A stretch of 64,000 bases of DNA from contig NZ_SLVF01000003.1 of assembly GCF_004345365.1 (NCBI RefSeq), positions 1 through 64,000 of the forward strand, read 5' to 3'. This stretch comes from Kribbella sp. VKM Ac-2568. Lineage in GTDB: Bacteria; Actinomycetota; Actinomycetes; Propionibacteriales; Kribbellaceae. Shown one piece after another: positions 1-7,447 of the stretch. Under the pieces are notes generated by a model that had not been told where the DNA came from, made no database searches, and was given only the letters and a program-made list of their open reading frames with translations. Each line of letters opens with the position of its first letter. Within the stretch, counting starts at the first letter, position 1. Both the position numbers and the translations under genes were made by a program.

Positions 1-2
1 GC

Positions 3-242
3 CTTACCTTGGCGCGTCCCCGATCCCCAGCGAACAAGCAGAACAACGGTCAAAAGCACCTCTTGACCGGCCCCGCTCCTTCAGGGATGACCTGCAACGA
101 GATCAAACGCCTGTTCAACACCTTCATCACCGCATCGATATGCGACCTGCGACACCGACTGCGCTGGTCCACCTGGAGACGCCGCCACCAACACCGCGCC
201 CGACACAGCCACTACCAGCGCCGACAAGCCATCCCAGGATGA
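3..242 (+). pseudogene. C-terminal fragment of a DDE transposase (cut by window edge)
   Basis: The frame is open from the left edge and ends at 242. Its last residues follow the pattern LRWSTWRRRHQHRARHSHY, a strongly basic Trp/Arg/His tail that I associate with actinobacterial IS4/IS701-group transposases; the exact IS family is uncertain. Only the tail is in the window, so intactness of the transposase cannot be judged. The sequence after its stop, to about 271, probably holds the insertion sequence's terminal repeat. Immediately beyond, a beta-helix gene starts in mid-protein, so the element most likely truncated that gene. Confidence 0.55.
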
Positions 243-271
243 CCATCACGAACTACGGCTGTCGTACTAGA

Positions 272-1214
272 GACGATCGTGCTCTGCGGATCTCGGTGCA
301 CCACTGCGAGATGGTCAACGGGCATGACGTCTCGGTCCATTCGGCGATGAGATGCGCTTTCACCACAATTGGGTGCACAACTTCACCGACGATGGCCTGA
401 TCGTGGCGGGCGTTCCCGGGACCAGGAACGCGCGGATCTACCAGAACGTGATCACCCAGTGCCTGACGGCACTAAGCTTCTCAGGCAACGCTGTCGGACA
501 GATTTATATCTTCCGCAATCTGTTCGATAGCCGGCTGCCAACGTTGGGGACCCGGCCTGGTAACGATGGTCCACTGCGCCAGGGCCGCTTCCACAAAGAG
601 GGCACGGCCGAAGGCCCGTTCGACCTGTTCCATAACACCTGCATCGTGCTCGACGCGGGAGGCATCGGCACCGCACTGGAGGACATTGCCGCCGCCGGTT
701 TCGGCCACTACAGATCACTGGTCGGCGCGGATCGGCGCAGGGCATACAACAACATCTTCGTCGCGGTGTTTTCGAAACCGAATGAGGCCAAGGCGATTGC
801 GTTCCTTCCGCCGAGCGGCTTCGCCGGACCGACGGACGGGAACACCTACCACCGGTTCGGCTCAGGACCGGCCCCGAATTTCAGGGTTCCGACCGCTGGC
901 TCGGCCTCCAAGCCGCACCAAGAGCTCAGCGACTACATTCTGGCCGAATCGCCGCAGGAACAGAGCCGCCAGTCGACCGATCCGTTGTTCAAGTCATTCG
1001 ACGAGACCGGTACGCCACAACCTGGCGACGACCTACGGCTCGAGAGCGGAAGTCCCGCTCACGACAGCGCCGTCACGACGAGCTCGCATGGATAGACATC
1101 GAGGCAGGCGGGTTCTGGTTTCTCCCGTCCCGCGACCGAGGCTGCAACCGGCACGGGGTGGACCGCATGCGGGTGGGCGTCGACGGCCGCCGCGAGTTCC
1201 CACACCTCGCCTAG
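272..1214 (+). pseudogene. Decayed right-handed beta-helix protein gene, 5' part lost
   Basis: This is a broken paralogue of the intact gene at 4750-6765. Matching stretches run in the same order: HHCEMVNGHD against SFCEFINGHD, RFHHNWVHNF against EFSRNWVKNM, YNNIFVAVF against YNNVFVAVN, and VGVDGRREFP against VGVDGRRTFP. The first match is in reading frame 2, the main body (from 352) in frame 1 after a shift near 350, and the last match in frame 3 after a stop at 1093-1095. The N-terminal two thirds are absent and replaced by the transposase fragment. It cannot make the full protein. The 247-residue open frame 352-1095 is what remains of the helix core. Confidence 0.75.
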
Positions 1215-1873
1215 CCTCGTGTAGCCCGCGCCTCGCAGAGGCCACGTCCCGCGGCTCGTGTCGGATGCCTCAGACGCCAGCCCTAGCGCGAGCCGGGTCC
1301 TGCCAGAGCCGGGTCGTGCAAGGAAGACCAGTTTTCCTTTTGCCGAGACGAAATCCCAGGTGCCCGGCGCCCAGCAGGTCCGCTTCAGACCGCGAGCGCG
1401 GTCGAAGTCGAACTCCTGCAACGACTCGCGGGCCCCGGAACCTGGCTGCGCCAACCCCCACCGTGGGGATCCCGGCCGACACCCGCGTTGCAGGCAGGTG
1501 CCCAAGCAGTCGGATTGGATGGGCGACACTGTCGTTCAGCCCTTGCTGAGTTCCAAAGGACGTCGTGTACAGAACTTGTCAGTACGCCCGGGCTATCGCA
1601 TGTATCTCGACTCCTGTCCGTTCCGAATGCCGTTGCACGGATCTGCCAATCGGCGCATGCTGATTGTGTTGAAAGCGGCGGGGGACGTCATGACTGTCAC
1701 AGTGACCAGATTGCAGCTGACCGTGCCACCGGTTGTGTTGGCCAGGTCGTTGGCAGCTGGGGACGAGGGCAGTCGCCGCGGGCGCCGGTGGGCGGACCCT
1801 TTCGTTCCGCATCTGCATTCGATCCACCGATGAGCGCGGTTTAGCGCTGGTACAGGGACCTGGACATCCTCGA
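1215..1873. other. No recognisable gene
   Basis: Open frames exist on both strands but are Arg/Pro-rich with no recognisable motif, as expected by chance at this GC content. No strong hairpin or repeat was seen. It separates the decayed beta-helix copy from the two-gene unit at 1874. Confidence 0.5.
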
Positions 1874-2734
1874 ATGGGGCAGACGTCGAAGCAACGAAGG
1901 CGCGTGGCCGCCGTCGCGGTCGTCGTGGGCCTTGCAATTCTGGGCGCTATCTACCTTGTCCGAGTCGCGACCACCGACCCAGCGAACTCCGACGCGGCTA
2001 ACGGAGATTCCGCGTCGACGACCCCGTCCACCCAATCGTCAGATAAACCCGGCAGCGAGCCGACAACCGCGTCGATCCCACCAACGGCGCCCACCGGCAC
2101 ACCCCCTAGCCCATCTGGTTCTCGTCCGACCACGCACACGCTTTCCGGTCCCCCGACAACCGGCACATCCTCGCCGAAGGCCCAGTCCCCGACCAGGCCC
2201 CCGTCGACGCCAAGGGTACGCATCGGGGGGCCCACCCTGAACAATGACTGGCCATCCGGTTGCGCGATCATGTACCTTGCCGCGCCCGGATTGACCGCGA
2301 CGGTGGTGCGGATCAGTGTCTCTGACCCGTCGGGCCCGTCGCCCACCCCCAGCCCGAGCTCGACCCCGATCTCGGTACACCAACTCGGATATGTCCCGGT
2401 CCATTGTGGCACCCCCGGTCAGGGCGAGCCGATCGGCACGGCGGATGGTTGCACGCCCAGATTCGTCTTCACTGACACGCAGACCTGCGGCATAGCTCCG
2501 CGGATCGACACCCCGACAGCGTCAGGCGACTACACCGCAATCGTTTCCTTCAGGCTATTCACGCTTTGTAGGCAAGCTTTAGTGACACCCTGCTCGGAGA
2601 TAAAAAACCCGCACGTGCCCTCGGCTAACCGCCCTGTCGCTGCCGAGTGGATCGTGCAGTGTCAACTTACCGCATACGTCGACGAGGAGGGGTTCATCAC
2701 CGGCCCCCAGGGCTTGTCGTGCGAGGCGGAGTAA
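1874..2734 (+). CDS. Membrane-anchored secreted protein with Thr/Ser/Pro-rich stalk, unknown function
   Basis: 286 residues from ATG 1874. A short basic N-terminus is followed by one hydrophobic segment (about residues 12-29), then about 90 residues of Thr/Ser/Pro-rich, probably extended linker, then an extracytoplasmic domain of about 160 residues. That domain holds several cysteines (in GCAIM, VHCGTPG, DGCTP, QTCGI, LCRQ, TPCSE, VQCQL and LSCEAE), so disulfides are likely. I do not recognise the domain. It is followed after 2 nt by a multi-spanning membrane protein, so the two are probably translated together and may form a complex. The open frame extends upstream to 1733, but only the 1874 start gives a normal signal-anchor. 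Confidence 0.6.
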   Translation: MGQTSKQRRRVAAVAVVVGLAILGAIYLVRVATTDPANSDAANGDSASTTPSTQSSDKPGSEPTTASIPPTAPTGTPPSPSGSRPTTHTLSGPPTTGTSSPKAQSPTRPPSTPRVRIGGPTLNNDWPSGCAIMYLAAPGLTATVVRISVSDPSGPSPTPSPSSTPISVHQLGYVPVHCGTPGQGEPIGTADGCTPRFVFTDTQTCGIAPRIDTPTASGDYTAIVSFRLFTLCRQALVTPCSEIKNPHVPSANRPVAAEWIVQCQLTAYVDEEGFITGPQGLSCEAE

Positions 2735-2736
2735 CG

Positions 2737-3852
2737 ATGGCGCCCATACCTCCTGACAAGCCCCATGGGCCCGCGGTTCCTGATACCGCACACACGCAAA
2801 AGACTCCAAGCGGCCAATCCGCGGAATCGGCCATGGCGGGCTCCGGCTCAATATCCGCCACGAAGCGGTCGGCAGCCTCCACGTCGGCCCCGCAACAGGC
2901 ACCCGGCGCCGCGCCGACGGAGCGACATCCGTCTGCCGAGCCCAATATCACCAACTGGTCCGACAAGGTAAAGGGCCTGCTCGCGATCGCGCCGCCGGTA
3001 ACCTTGATCACCGCGCTCCTGCTGTGGTACGGATACGTCGCGACGCTGCAACGTTTCCGTTATTTCGGCGTCGACCTTGACTTGACCGGGCTGTCGAATC
3101 AATCGCTGCTATTGTACGGCGCCGAGACAGTCTACCCAGTCGCTGCCCTTCTCCTGCTGGCGCTGCTCGGTGTGACTGGGTTACACCTCGCGGTCCGCTG
3201 GCTCCTCGAGTCGCCACACCATCTCTTTGTTCGCACACTCGCCGCGATCTGCGCGACCGGCGGCGTGCTGCTCATTGCCCGGGCGCTGATCGGCATGCTC
3301 CGTCCCGTAGTGGCCGAGACGGAGACGCCGGGAGTCACGCCGCTGTCCCTGGCCGTCGGAGCACCGCTGCTGGTCTATGGCGGATGGATGGCCCGCCGAG
3401 TCGCCGTGCAGGCTGCGGGTAACCGGGAGCCATCCTGGTGGACGGGATCGTTCGCTGCCCGCATGGAGGGGATCGCCATCGTCATCGCTGTCGGAGTACT
3501 GGCGACCGGCCTGTTTTGGACGGCCAACACCTTTGCCGCCGCCTACGGCACCGGCCGGGCCGAGTTCGACGCCGCGAACCTGCACCGGCGGCCACAGGTC
3601 GCGCTGTTCACCCGCGACGCCCTACCCGTCATTCCCGCCGGCGTGACGTGCAACGATCTCGGACAAGGCGTGAAGCATCGCTACGAGTACAACGGGCTAC
3701 GCCTGCTCCTGGCATCCGATGACCGTCTGTTCCTCGTCCCGGGCGCGTGGACTGCCGATGCCAGCACACTTGTCGTGCCGTATGACGACAGTATTCGTCT
3801 GGTGCTCTTCCCGAACTCTCCGCGCTCCGGGGTCCAGCGGACCAGATGCTAG
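2737..3852 (+). CDS. Multi-spanning membrane protein, unknown function
   Basis: 371 residues from ATG 2737, 2 nt after the stop of the preceding secreted-protein gene. About 80 residues are polar and Ala/Ser/Pro-rich, probably cytoplasmic. Hydrophobic segments follow near residues 80-102, 131-153, 166-188, 201-217 and 244-268, then about 100 C-terminal residues without membrane segments. No catalytic motif or named family is apparent. The pairing with the upstream Cys-rich secreted protein suggests a two-part envelope unit. The region downstream is a graveyard of mobile-element pieces, so the pair may be cargo of an old element; this is inference. Confidence 0.6.
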   Translation: MAPIPPDKPHGPAVPDTAHTQKTPSGQSAESAMAGSGSISATKRSAASTSAPQQAPGAAPTERHPSAEPNITNWSDKVKGLLAIAPPVTLITALLLWYGYVATLQRFRYFGVDLDLTGLSNQSLLLYGAETVYPVAALLLLALLGVTGLHLAVRWLLESPHHLFVRTLAAICATGGVLLIARALIGMLRPVVAETETPGVTPLSLAVGAPLLVYGGWMARRVAVQAAGNREPSWWTGSFAARMEGIAIVIAVGVLATGLFWTANTFAAAYGTGRAEFDAANLHRRPQVALFTRDALPVIPAGVTCNDLGQGVKHRYEYNGLRLLLASDDRLFLVPGAWTADASTLVVPYDDSIRLVLFPNSPRSGVQRTRC

Positions 3853-3966
3853 TGCCTCATCCAGAAAGGTTGGGGTCGTAACTCGTATCGGGTTGACCGG
3901 TTCAGCGGTGGGTGTGGAGGCTTGCTGTCGGAGGTGGACCCGGCCCAGCCGGTCCAGCGAGCCTAG

Positions 3967-4083
3967 TGGGAGAACGGCGAGCTGGATGTCAAGGTCCGCG
4001 ACAACGGCGAGTGGCTCGGCCGCGTCCGCGACAAGGACGGCCGCGTCACCTGGATCCCCGGCACCGACCTCCGACCGCTTTGA
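3967..4083 (+). pseudogene. Gene-end remnant of unknown family
   Basis: Within the otherwise gene-free stretch 3853-4749, this short frame reads like real coding sequence: WENGELDVKVRDNGEWLGR then VRDKDGRVTWIPGTDLRPL and a stop. It has an ordinary amino-acid mix, unlike the Arg-rich noise around it. The same frame continues upstream of a TAG at 3964-3966 as EVDPAQPVQRA. There is no start and no upstream body. It resembles the tail of a small charged protein, and its position just before a tRNA-like remnant suggests an integrative-element gene; the family is not identified. Confidence 0.35.
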
Positions 4084-4151
4084 CGGGCCCAGAGTGGTCC
4101 GCGCGGCCACCACCACGTTGAAACTGGTGCAGTCGGGCCGACAAACAAACA

Positions 4152-4202
4152 GACGATCTCCTAATTCGTTGGTCGCCGGTTCGAATACTTCCGGGCGCGC
4201 CC
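4152..4202 (+). other. Degenerate tRNA 3'-half-like sequence, possible old attachment site
   Basis: The stretch holds a CTCCTAA anticodon-like loop flanked by ACGA and TCGT, which could be tRNA-Arg(CCT). It is followed by GCCGGTTCGAAT, a T-arm signature, and then an eroded end. The 5' half of a tRNA is absent. Actinomycete integrative elements use tRNA 3' halves as attachment sites, so this could be a worn att site. The second half of the T-stem does not pair properly, so it is not a functional tRNA. Confidence 0.3.
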
Positions 4203-4749
4203 TCCTGACCAGAGAAGGTCCTAAACACACGGCTGTCATGAAGCCCGACTCCGCGGTTGTCGCGGTCGAACTGCTGGACTCCGCATCAGTCGGGACGCGC
4301 GTAATGCGCCTCGACCCCACACCCAGCGCTCCTGCTCGTCCGGTGCGGCGTCTGGTTCGGGCGCTGGCACAAAGTGACCGCGACGCCGACAATCGCGGTA
4401 CGTGTTCACGACGGGTAAGTCCTTGACCGAGTTACGACGGCAGCGGATCGTCATTGGTGGGGTGACCGCGCACAGAGGAGGCGTTAAGTGAGTGAGCGCG
4501 GCGAACCACTGCAGATAGCGGAAAGCTAGTAAAGATGAGGTCGTGGTCGGCCTTGCGGCGGGACCAAATGCAGATCCTGCGGCCTCCCCATGCTTCGCGA
4601 CACCGCAGGCAAGGTGAACGGCCCTCACCGCGACTGCGCGTAATGCGCGTTTATCCGCGGGTCGCCTGGCATTGACGCTGGGTCGGTCAGAGGTTTTGGA
4701 ATCAGAGACGCCGAATGCGCTAGGTCGCCTAGAGCTCTGGGAGTTTCGC
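4203..4749. other. No recognisable gene; possible mobile-element debris
   Basis: I see no supported coding sequence. A ribosome-binding-like GAGGAGG near 4476 precedes a 13-codon frame starting GTGAGTGAGCGC near 4489; it is too short to assign. A GCGCGTAATGCGC-like motif occurs near 4298 and again near 4634. The end of this stretch must hold the promoter of the beta-helix gene that starts at 4750. Confidence 0.4.
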
Positions 4750-6765
4750 ATGTCGATTGTCGTGAGTCCCGACGGACTCGTTGAGAACGAGGGCACGGCG
4801 GCGAGTCCGTGGTCACTCGAGACCGGTCTAACGCAACTGGCCAATGGCGAGGATGTCCTCTACCTCCGCGGCGGCATCTATGTTGGGCCGCTCTTCGTCC
4901 ACAACCTTACCGGCAAGGTGATCTGCTCGTATCCGGGCGAGCACGCCATCATCGACGGGACCCTGAAGGACTTCCGGGACGCCCCCAACGACCTGTGGGA
5001 TCCCGTCGTCGGCACAGATTCCGACGAGTATGTCTCCAAGGATTCCTACGACCACGACAACAACAACACCGCCCATGGCTCCTTCCTCGACCGCGTCCCA
5101 CACACCCGCCTCATCACACACCAGTTCCTCGAGGACCTGCAGTCCGAGAACGAGAAGTGTGGCCGTATGCCTGTCGACCAGGCCGTCGACGGCCCGCAGC
5201 CGGCCGATGATGCGACTACCCGCCGCCCTTGGGTCTATATGGGCCCTGGCATCTTTCAGGATGACGATGGGTTCATCCACGTCCGACTTTCACCCACCCA
5301 CAACAACGTGGCCTGCTTCCCGGACTATGACGGCGAGACCGACCCACGCAACGTGCCGCTGGCGATCTGGACCTTGGCGCAGGGGGTGCTGCGCATCGTC
5401 GGGTGCGCTGCAGTGCAAGTGTGCGACATCACCGTGCGGCACGGCGACGCCGGTGTCGTCATCGAGGACTGTAACGACGTCCGTCTCGACCATGTGGAGA
5501 TTCTTGCCGGACCCCAGGGTATCCGGCTCAGCGGGAAATGCGTCGGGACCGTGATCACCCACTGCCTGATCGACGGCGGGCTGCCGCCGTGGTATTTCCG
5601 CAGTGACCGGAAAGACGAGTTCAAGCTGCTTTCCGACGATCCTCACAGCAAGGGGCACGCGCCCGGTGAGAACACGACGAGAAGCCTGCTGGCAGGAAAC
5701 AAGCAGCTTCAAGGAACCAAGATTTCCTTCTGCGAGTTCATCAATGGTCACGACAACGCCCTCTTCGGCAACGGCGTCGAGTTCTCACGGAACTGGGTGA
5801 AGAACATGAACGACGACGCCATCATCATCGATACCGAGAACGCTGCGGAGCATCACATCTTCGGCAACGTGATCGAGCAATGTCAGACCGCCATCAGCTC
5901 CGGCAGTAAGAATGCCGCCAGCACCGATACGCTCGTGTACCGCAATCTCATCGATCTCAGACACCCCTTCACCAAGTCACGCCCACGGCCGCCCGGAACG
6001 GTCGACGGTGACGGCGAGCCGTCACCCGAACCGGAATTCAACAACGGGGACATACTCGCAACCGGCACGATATACAAGAGCCAACATCCCGATGGACCGC
6101 TAGCCATCTTCCAGAACACGATCGTCGTGAAAGACCGAGATTCCGCATCGTCATTCGGCTTCTTTCGCGGCTACCAGGGCGAAGCGAGCCTCCGCAGCTA
6201 CAACAACGTCTTCGTCGCGGTGAACACCATCCCAAACTCAGACAAGCCAATCGGATTCCTGCCCGATCCAAACCTGCCCGCCGAGACGAACGGCAACGCG
6301 TACTACCGCGCCGGTCAATACATCGATGGCCACCTACTACACCATCCGAAGTACGCCGTCGAAGACGGACCGACAACAATCATCAGACCGGCAACAGACT
6401 TCGCATCACTGGCCGAACTGCGCGGCGATCCACCATTCGACAAGAGCCTCATCTTCGCCGACACCGAACTTACTCACCCGCCTGGCTACGAGAAAAACGG
6501 GATCGACAGCGATCCAAGATTCCGCGACTTCGATCCCGCCCAGGCCGGTCCGGCTGGCGCCGACGACATGAGGCTCGCTAGCGACAGCCCAGCCCTCCAC
6601 GCTGGAGTGGTGCTACCCGTCGATCTGCGCGATGCCGACGGTGCTCCAGGGGACGAACAGCCGGATATTGGGTTTCTACCGTACGGCTCGCCACCCCTGG
6701 CGGTCGGCGTCGACGGACGACGAACCTTCCCTCGTACGGGTTCCTCGCCAGCCGTTCCCGACTAG
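4750..6765 (+). CDS. Large right-handed parallel beta-helix protein
   Basis: 671 residues. Start chosen at ATG 4750, where the recognisable protein begins (MSIVVSPDG); the frame is open back to 4672. The N-terminal part (GTAASPWSLETG, GEDVLYLRGGIYVGP) is typical of surface beta-helix proteins related to pectate lyases and alginate epimerases. Beta-helix rungs with Asn/Asp turns follow (HNVIEQC-like, YRNLIDL, YNNVFVAV). No signal peptide is visible. No clear catalytic lyase motif was identified, so substrate and activity are unknown; polysaccharide binding or cleavage is the family-level guess. A decayed paralogue lies 3.5 kb upstream next to a transposase fragment, so this gene family has been duplicated and partly lost here. 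Confidence 0.7.
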   Translation: MSIVVSPDGLVENEGTAASPWSLETGLTQLANGEDVLYLRGGIYVGPLFVHNLTGKVICSYPGEHAIIDGTLKDFRDAPNDLWDPVVGTDSDEYVSKDSYDHDNNNTAHGSFLDRVPHTRLITHQFLEDLQSENEKCGRMPVDQAVDGPQPADDATTRRPWVYMGPGIFQDDDGFIHVRLSPTHNNVACFPDYDGETDPRNVPLAIWTLAQGVLRIVGCAAVQVCDITVRHGDAGVVIEDCNDVRLDHVEILAGPQGIRLSGKCVGTVITHCLIDGGLPPWYFRSDRKDEFKLLSDDPHSKGHAPGENTTRSLLAGNKQLQGTKISFCEFINGHDNALFGNGVEFSRNWVKNMNDDAIIIDTENAAEHHIFGNVIEQCQTAISSGSKNAASTDTLVYRNLIDLRHPFTKSRPRPPGTVDGDGEPSPEPEFNNGDILATGTIYKSQHPDGPLAIFQNTIVVKDRDSASSFGFFRGYQGEASLRSYNNVFVAVNTIPNSDKPIGFLPDPNLPAETNGNAYYRAGQYIDGHLLHHPKYAVEDGPTTIIRPATDFASLAELRGDPPFDKSLIFADTELTHPPGYEKNGIDSDPRFRDFDPAQAGPAGADDMRLASDSPALHAGVVLPVDLRDADGAPGDEQPDIGFLPYGSPPLAVGVDGRRTFPRTGSSPAVPD

Positions 6766-6843
6766 ATGTGCTTCGGCCCGCGGCCATGGTCGCGACACGG
6801 TTTTCGGATGGGACGCGCTAGCGGTGCGACACTCCGCAGACCC

Positions 6844-7018
6844 GCGTGACACGGTTCGTGACGCGAACTCGCGTCAACCAGTGCTGGATAAGGCGCTCAG
6901 CGGTGTTCGCGGCGATGCTGGTGACGCCTGGAGAGGGCAGAGTTTACGGCCTCGCGCAGCCTTTTAATCCGCGGGTTGTCGGTTCGAGTCCGACGGGGCC
7001 CACAGTGAAGAAGTGGCC
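6844..7018 (+). repeat. Direct repeat copy A with tRNA-Lys 3' half (att-like)
   Basis: This 175-bp stretch matches 14290-14463 over its whole length, with scattered differences in the first 115 bp and near identity in the last 60. The conserved end includes a CTTTTAA anticodon loop (near 6961), the T-arm GTCGGTTCGAGTCCGAC (near 6979-6995) and the acceptor-like GGGGCCCA. That is the 3' half of a tRNA-Lys-like gene, and no 5' half is present. The shared tail extends into GTGAAGAAGTGGC. tRNA halves repeated at both ends of a segment are the hallmark of integration by a tyrosine recombinase. Confidence 0.7.
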
Positions 7019-7048
7019 TCTGACCTGCGCAAACAGGTCGGAGGCCAC
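7013..7048 (+). terminator. Hairpin after tRNA-half copy A
   Basis: GTGGCCTCTGACCTG pairs with CAGGTCGGAGGCCAC around a CGCAAA loop: 15 pairs, one of them G-T. It lies directly behind the tRNA 3' half, where a tRNA gene's own terminator would be. Copy B at 14,463 lacks it and instead runs into an integrase reading frame, so copy A probably keeps the original chromosomal side. Confidence 0.5.
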
Positions 7049-7109
7049 AACCACATCCGGCGCTCCACTGGTGGTCGTGGGATCAAACGTGGTGCGAATT
7101 CGCCTAAGA

Positions 7110-7330
7110 TCAGGCCCTTGCAGGTCCTTGGACAACTCGATCAGGTGCTCAAGGGATCGGCCTAGCCGGTCCAGCCTGGTGATCACCAACTGGCCGCCAT
7201 TGCGGTTGGCCGACAGCTAGGCACGGTCCACTTCCGGCCGCCGTGCCAGCTTCCCGGACGCCTTGTCAACGAACACCTCATCGCAGCCGGCCCCGCGGAG
7301 CGCGTCGTGCTTGGGCCTCAGGGTGACCAC
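7110..7330 (-). pseudogene. Serine recombinase (resolvase/invertase) fragment
   Basis: Read leftward from about 7330, the frame gives HDALRGAGCDEVF, VDKASGKLARRPEVDRA, a TAG stop, LSANRNGGQLVITRLDRLGR and SLEHLIELSKDLQ. These are consecutive signature blocks of the resolvase catalytic domain. The N-terminal block with the catalytic serine and the whole C-terminal DNA-binding part are missing, and the internal stop breaks what is left. It sits between direct repeat A and the dhaM gene, supporting an origin as mobile-element debris. Confidence 0.75.
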
Positions 7331-7447
7331 AACTACGCTCAGCTACTTTTCACTTGGTCGCACCGACCCGATTGGAGGGTCAGCGAAGACGACCAGGCTG
7401 CCGGGAAACCCAGCGCTTCGGATGTGCACCCGCCGACACCGTGCGGA

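Noticed and set aside
1215..1873. Several 70-190-codon frames on both strands
   Set aside because: Arg/Pro/Ser-rich translations with no ribosome site or recognisable block; chance frames.
6955..7003. Functional tRNA-Lys gene
   Set aside because: Only the anticodon loop, T-arm and 3' acceptor strand are present. The D-arm and 5' acceptor strand are missing in both copies and the anticodon stem has mismatches.
6944..7010. Leftward frame containing VGPVGLEPTTRGLKG (also at 14,400-14,455)
   Set aside because: This string is the reverse-strand translation of a tRNA T-arm and acceptor region, a well-known false protein signature. It marks the tRNA halves and is not a gene.
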